Source: Spirogloea muscicola (taxonomy: Eukaryota > Streptophyta > Zygnematophyceae > Spirogloeales > Spirogloeaceae). From it: a DNA stretch of 11,630 nucleotides. Positions 7,412-11,630 of this stretch are shown in pieces. Position 1 is the first letter of the stretch; each line of letters starts with the position of its first letter. Below the pieces are notes generated by a model. The model did no database searches. It had not been told where the DNA came from and was given only the letters and a program-made list of their open reading frames with translations. The stretch lies in contig WELB01000187.1 of assembly GCA_009602725.1 (NCBI GenBank), positions 274,390 to 286,019 of the forward strand, given 5' to 3'. The position numbers and the translations under genes were made by a program.

Positions 7412-10400
7412 CTACTTCTGATTTAACCACTTGAGAGTTGCAGCACTGGCATGTGCGAGCTCCAGGTTGTCGGAGGACTTTGCGAGCTTGTCAAGCACTG
7501 GTTTGACTTTCTCGTCCCTCATAGCGGCTGCAAGCCTCTTGTCCTGGCCGGCCAAGACGCACAGCGTGGATGCAAGTGCCAGCGCCAGCCTCTGGTCTTG
7601 GTGGTTCTTCTTCAATAGCGCCGCCAGCACAGAGATGGCTCCTTCACAAAAATTTCAATCAGGCTGAACTGTTAGAACTGGTCTTTAGATAGTTGTATAC
7701 TGTACTATGAAAGCTATATCATCTGAGTCAGCACCCTGATCTATAGTGCACAACTGAATGGCACATAGATATGTGCTTGAATTGCTGAGTGCCGGTTCGG
7801 AGCTCTGGAGATACCTGTGGCAATGACCTCCTTGACGGCGTCCGGCTCCCGCCCCATGAGAGAGATCGCCCAGACGATGTTGGACTTGGCCTGCAGTGAT
7901 GTGTTGGTCTTCAGGAGGTCCACCATTGGGGCCACAGCTCCTGTGCAGCATGCATGCAGCACTATCAAATGGTTGTGAAGATCAGTCAGAGACCTGTACA
8001 TTAGGCAGATCATAATTGCATCAGCCTGGATACCGGAGACAAAAGCTGGCCGTCAGGATTGCGCATATGACAGTCGATCTGAAAGCTCTACCTGCGGCAA
8101 CAACTGTGCTCCTCACGTGGTTGCTCTCGCATAAGTGGGCCAGCGCTTGGGCAGCATGAAGCTTCACACCCATGGGCGCTGTTCCATGCAGCACCTCCAC
8201 CAGAGGAGGCACCGCCCCATGACTTGCGATGACCGACCTGCGCGTATCCAGCAGACGATGATACTTATCTTGAATGAGGCAGTGCATAGATAGATTGACG
8301 GCCAGTGCTGACACGCTCTGAAAACAACCTTATATAATTCTCTAACTTACTTGGAGAATGTCAACAGTGCTCACCGGAAGTCTTTGCTAGGATAGCCCGC
8401 TATTGAGGCGATTGATGAGCTGGCCAGGACCTTCACGCCATCCGGTCCAGACCTGGTAACGGGCCAACCATCGCGGCAAAGCTGGGGCATATGGGGACTA
8501 GAGTAGCGAGCAGGATGGAGCTGCCTCTGGATATACCATCACAGAGCTAGTCACAACAGTCTCGCAAGCAGCACACTAAGCAACTGTCACTCCCAACAAC
8601 AGTATGTGTTGACTCGAGTTGTCAGCTTGCAGGTACATTGGTGTATGAGCTGAAGCACGAGCAGAGAGAGCTGCTGGACTACCGTAAGCAGTGCAGCAGG
8701 CCTGGCAGCACGTCAGCCTCGACAAGGAGCTCAATGTCCTGCTCCGAGTGAGCAAAGCTGCTGATAGCCTCAGCAGCATATCTCTGACATTCTCTGTCAA
8801 GCGACGAGGTCAGGAAGTGAGAGTCAGCTCGACGACCGACTTGAAGGAAGGGGCAGCACAGGCTTACACAGTATAGATTTATATCCATTACTAGTCCATC
8901 TTTTGCTTTACTATACTCTATGGATGAAGTAAGGGCTACCCAAGTACTACAACTGATCGCCATGGCTATGAAAAACAGACTCTAGGCAAGTCCTGATTGC
9001 TGCGCTCCAAAGCCCAGAAGACCACCTTGATTGGGACGGAAGGAACGTAAGAAGCGAGTCCACCACTTGCTTCGACTGCATCCCGATCGATTCCCGCCTG
9101 CTTTGGACGAGCCCAGCTATCACGGCCAGGGCGTCCTCCTGGCTCTCCGAGGAGCTCAGCAGCGCCACCAGCATTGGCACGGCGCCAGCATGCACCACCG
9201 AGGCCCGCACCTTGTCCAGCATAGTGCTGCCTCTGCTCAGACAAGGTCCACACACAAGCACATCCCTCGACCTTGACATTCTGTCGCGGCGGCATGGGCG
9301 ACCTTGCCATGGCTGGCATGGCATGTCTAGCAATGCAATCACAGAACGCAAACCTTTAGGCCCCTCGGAGGATGACCTTGTGACCACAAGCATAAACGTG
9401 CCAAGGGGTTATTGTTACTATCAAGACTGCTTCCTCTTTGACATTCCCTCACCTCCTGGGTTGTGTGTATACCAGGTTCTTCAGAGTCAGCAGTGCTCCG
9501 TCTCTGGTCTCCTTGCTCTGAAGCAAGCATGACAGTCCAATGGATCAGCTGGCTATATAACTAGTAGCAAGCCAGACAATGTATACTTCTCCCAATCTCT
9601 GAGTACCAGATGTGGCTACTGAGCACAGTACCTGATATTTCAGAAGTGGCACAACCATCTCAATGGCCCCTGTTGACAAGATGGACTCGCGGGCTTGGTC
9701 GGTGGAGATGAGACTTGCGAGAGTAGTCACTGCCTTGCCCTTGGCTTCTGGAAGGCCCTCCCTCAGGATCGCAACCAGGGCCTGGCAGCAGCTCCATGTA
9801 CGACCGTCATCATGTCAGTCATGAGACACAACCCAGAGAAACCAGCAGGCTTCATGAGCTTAGAAGCTGAGGGCTAGCTTCTCCACCTTGGGCGCATGGG
9901 CGCTGACGAAAGCAAGCCGCGAGTCCTCGGTATTGGCCAGGCGTGCCATTGCCGATGTGCTCGCCGCTGCAACTCGCACAGATGCCAACTAAATAGGAGT
10001 CTATAGCTATGCAATCCTGCAACTGTATAGTTGCTGCTCTCCAGCAGTGCTTGAGGAGGATGAGCTTGTGCTAACAGTGAGGTAAATCTCAGATGCATGA
10101 CCACTATTGTGCGAGGTGGTGAAGTATATGCACCTTGGACGACGTTGCTGTCGGAGTACAGGGCCGACACAAGCCCCTTCGCCCACTTGGTGCTCAAGGC
10201 CGTGGGCAGGCCCTTGTCAGCGTCTGGTCGCAGCTCGCTGTTGCCGGCCTGCTTGCAGGCCTGCTTGAGCAAGAGGCCAACTTCAAATCAGCCCAAGTGC
10301 CACTCATGTACGGGACAACCATTAGCCTTAGTTGGTCATGAATCATCGCCCAGGTTGTTGGTATTGCAGCCGCCATATGCAGAGAAGAGACTCTCGTTAC

Positions 10401-11630
10401 GTACCTGCAGTAGTACCGCGGCGGCGGCATCCTTATCTGGGCCAGTGCCGTACCAGATGGACACCAAGAAAGCTTCCAGTCGCTGCTCGAAAGATTTGGC
10501 GGACTTTGTGCCTTCACTTCTCGGTTTTGTTGTTGGCGAAGTCAACTCAGCATCTGCATAAGCCCCAGCTGCATCAACACAGCAACTCTATTGCAGCTGC
10601 AATGTTGATGCCAGTACACGAAACGTGGTGATGCGAGCCTTTGGCCGAGCGTATAAAGTTGGACAGCATGCAGTATTTCGTGTGGGATGTTTCGGAAGTC
10701 TCAGTGCCGAGGTTCGACCTTCTGGCTTGCTCGGTGATCGCGACAGGCCTCTTGGTTTCAAGCTCAGCTCGGCAAGCGAGGTGCCGAGCTGGCGCTCCAC
10801 TTCGGTGATCCCCGTGTCCAGTGCTGGGGCCATGGTGCTGACAGCCCTGCAAGTAGCACAGCTCAGATTGAGCCACAAGACTGAGTATCCCACAGGACGA
10901 CTGCGTACCACCGCCACAGAGGACACCAATGGCTCTTAGCAAGTGTCAACGAATTAGATGGGATTATTTGAGAGCGGACCTAGCCTGCTGCCTCATCACT
11001 TTGTTGAAGCTGCGGAACTCATCCATGATGGCAACGTAGAAGTCCTCCTCCATGCTTCTGGGCCTCTCCGCAAGAGACGTCTGGAGGTTAAGGACGATAA
11101 TGCTCTGCACACGCTCCGGGGCAACTTCCGCTGACCGTCAGAACCTTCGAATAGCAGTTACTAATTAGCATATGAAGCAAGTTATGATGCAGAGTCGTCC
11201 AATGAGAAGACTCCTCATCTCGCACACAACATATGTCAGACACACAGCTGAGAAGGGCATCAGCCGGGAGTTCTGGTCTTGGCGTGCCTGCTTTCGCAGG
11301 GCGGCCTGCTGCAGTGCGAGCTCCTTGCGCAGCTTGCCCCACTCCACCGCGCAAGCATCAAAGACCTTGGGCGAGCGGGCCTCGAGGACGCCCAGCACCG
11401 CGTCCACGAGCCGCGTCTGCTCGCGCAGGTCTGCCGTCTGCGCATGCAGCTCCCCGAGGAGCGTGTACCACAGCCGGTCGTCCAGGCTGCCGGTGCATGC
11501 GTCCAGCAGCACGCGGCTCGCCTGCATGTTCTTGAGGTGCTCGTGCAGGCTATAGCGCAGGTCCCGCGTGACCTCGCGCGCCAGCTCTGCCGCGCGGCGC
11601 TCAACGCGCGCCGCAGGCGGGCCGCCCTCG
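7412..11630 (-). CDS. Armadillo (ARM) repeat protein, 3' part, 14 exons visible, 5' end beyond the right edge
   Basis: Exons (- strand): 11630-11242, 11130-10980, 10846-10719, 10553-10401, 10280-10134, 9966-9887, 9781-9632, 9517-9453, 9226-9026, 8793-8683, 8452-8375, 8237-8092, 7940-7815, 7641-7412 (TAG). All introns are GT-AG with matching phases, 717 residues visible. The C-terminal ~400 residues, from exon 5 on, are tandem ARM repeats: AMARLANTEDSR, STGAIEMVVPLL, VVHAGAVPMLVALL, SHGAVPPLVEVLHG, LHAAQALAHLCES, VAAGAVAPMVDLLK, SNIVWAISLMG, TGAISVLAALLKK, and ASAATLKWLNQK at the end. The N-terminal ~320 residues are helical and charged, with a likely coiled coil (WGKLRKELALQQAALRKQ) and a polar Ser/Pro/Lys linker. 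ARM repeats form a superhelical protein-binding surface; partner and location are unknown, and Vac8- or plant ARM-type scaffolds are the nearest class. Least certain borders: the 11242 donor, 10553 and 10401, and 9226 (or 9232). No F-box, U-box or kinase domain is visible. Confidence 0.88.
9453..9517 (-). other. 65-bp exon completing an ARM repeat
   Basis: This exon of the ARM gene is easily missed because it is short. The acceptor CTTGCTTCAG precedes SKETRDGALLTLKNLVYTQP, and the strong donor GAG|GTGAGG follows. Without it the spacing between VVPLLKYQ and the next VVHAGAVPMLV is about 15 residues short of a normal ARM repeat; with it the repeat length and the phases (0 in, 2 out) are both restored. 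Confidence 0.8.

Noticed and set aside
8021-8314. Extension of the ARM exon at 8237 into SVSALAVNLSMHCL
   Set aside because: The frame is open, but the preceding exon ends in phase 2, and only the acceptor at 8238 (CGCGCAG) restores both phase and normal ARM spacing. The extra stretch is read as intron.
1-11630. CRISPR array, tRNA, rRNA, insertion sequence or bacterial operon
   Set aside because: No regularly spaced repeats, cloverleaf, terminal inverted repeats with transposase, or ribosome-binding-site-led gene clusters were seen. The genes are spliced and eukaryotic.

Overview
This window is nuclear DNA of a photosynthetic-lineage eukaryote, most likely a green alga or early streptophyte. 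The evidence for that is as follows. Every recognisable gene is broken into short exons (48-246 bp) by short GT-AG introns (97-454 bp). The ATP23 protein reads like the plant form. TTTAGGG/CCCTAAA telomere-type motifs, the plant/green-algal telomere unit, are scattered in introns and leaders. The species cannot be fixed from the sequence. There are no bacterial operons, tRNAs, rRNAs, CRISPR arrays or recognisable transposons.

Layout, left to right. (1) 3-970, + strand: the 3' end of a gene entering from the left edge, four exons, 113 residues visible; its product resembles a fascin-like beta-trefoil, tentatively. (2) 971-1652: convergent 3' spacer. (3) 1653-3398, - strand: complete seven-exon urate oxidase (uricase), 292 residues, with active-site residues and a C-terminal SRL peroxisomal signal. 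(4) 3399-4745: GC-rich divergent spacer between the uricase and ATP23 starts. It carries pyrimidine tracts, three CACGTG G-boxes in 84 bp, a G-run imperfect tandem repeat, a CGG microsatellite and telomere-like motifs. (5) 4746-6600, + strand: complete five-exon ATP23 metalloprotease (193 residues, HELIH motif). (6) 6601-7411: convergent 3' spacer. (7) 7412-11630, - strand: 14 exons of a large armadillo-repeat protein (717 residues visible to the stop) whose 5' end lies beyond the right edge.

The four genes alternate in strand (+ - + -) and look functionally independent: peroxisomal purine breakdown, mitochondrial intermembrane-space proteolysis, an ARM scaffold, and a beta-trefoil candidate. 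The exon models were built by hand from homology to remembered family features, reading frame, GT-AG borders and intron phase. The uricase, ATP23 and ARM models close with no frame break. I found no convincing undescribed system. The items most worth a second look are the G-box/G-run divergent promoter, the restriction of telomere-like motifs to the two + strand genes, and the unassigned N-terminal region of the ARM protein.
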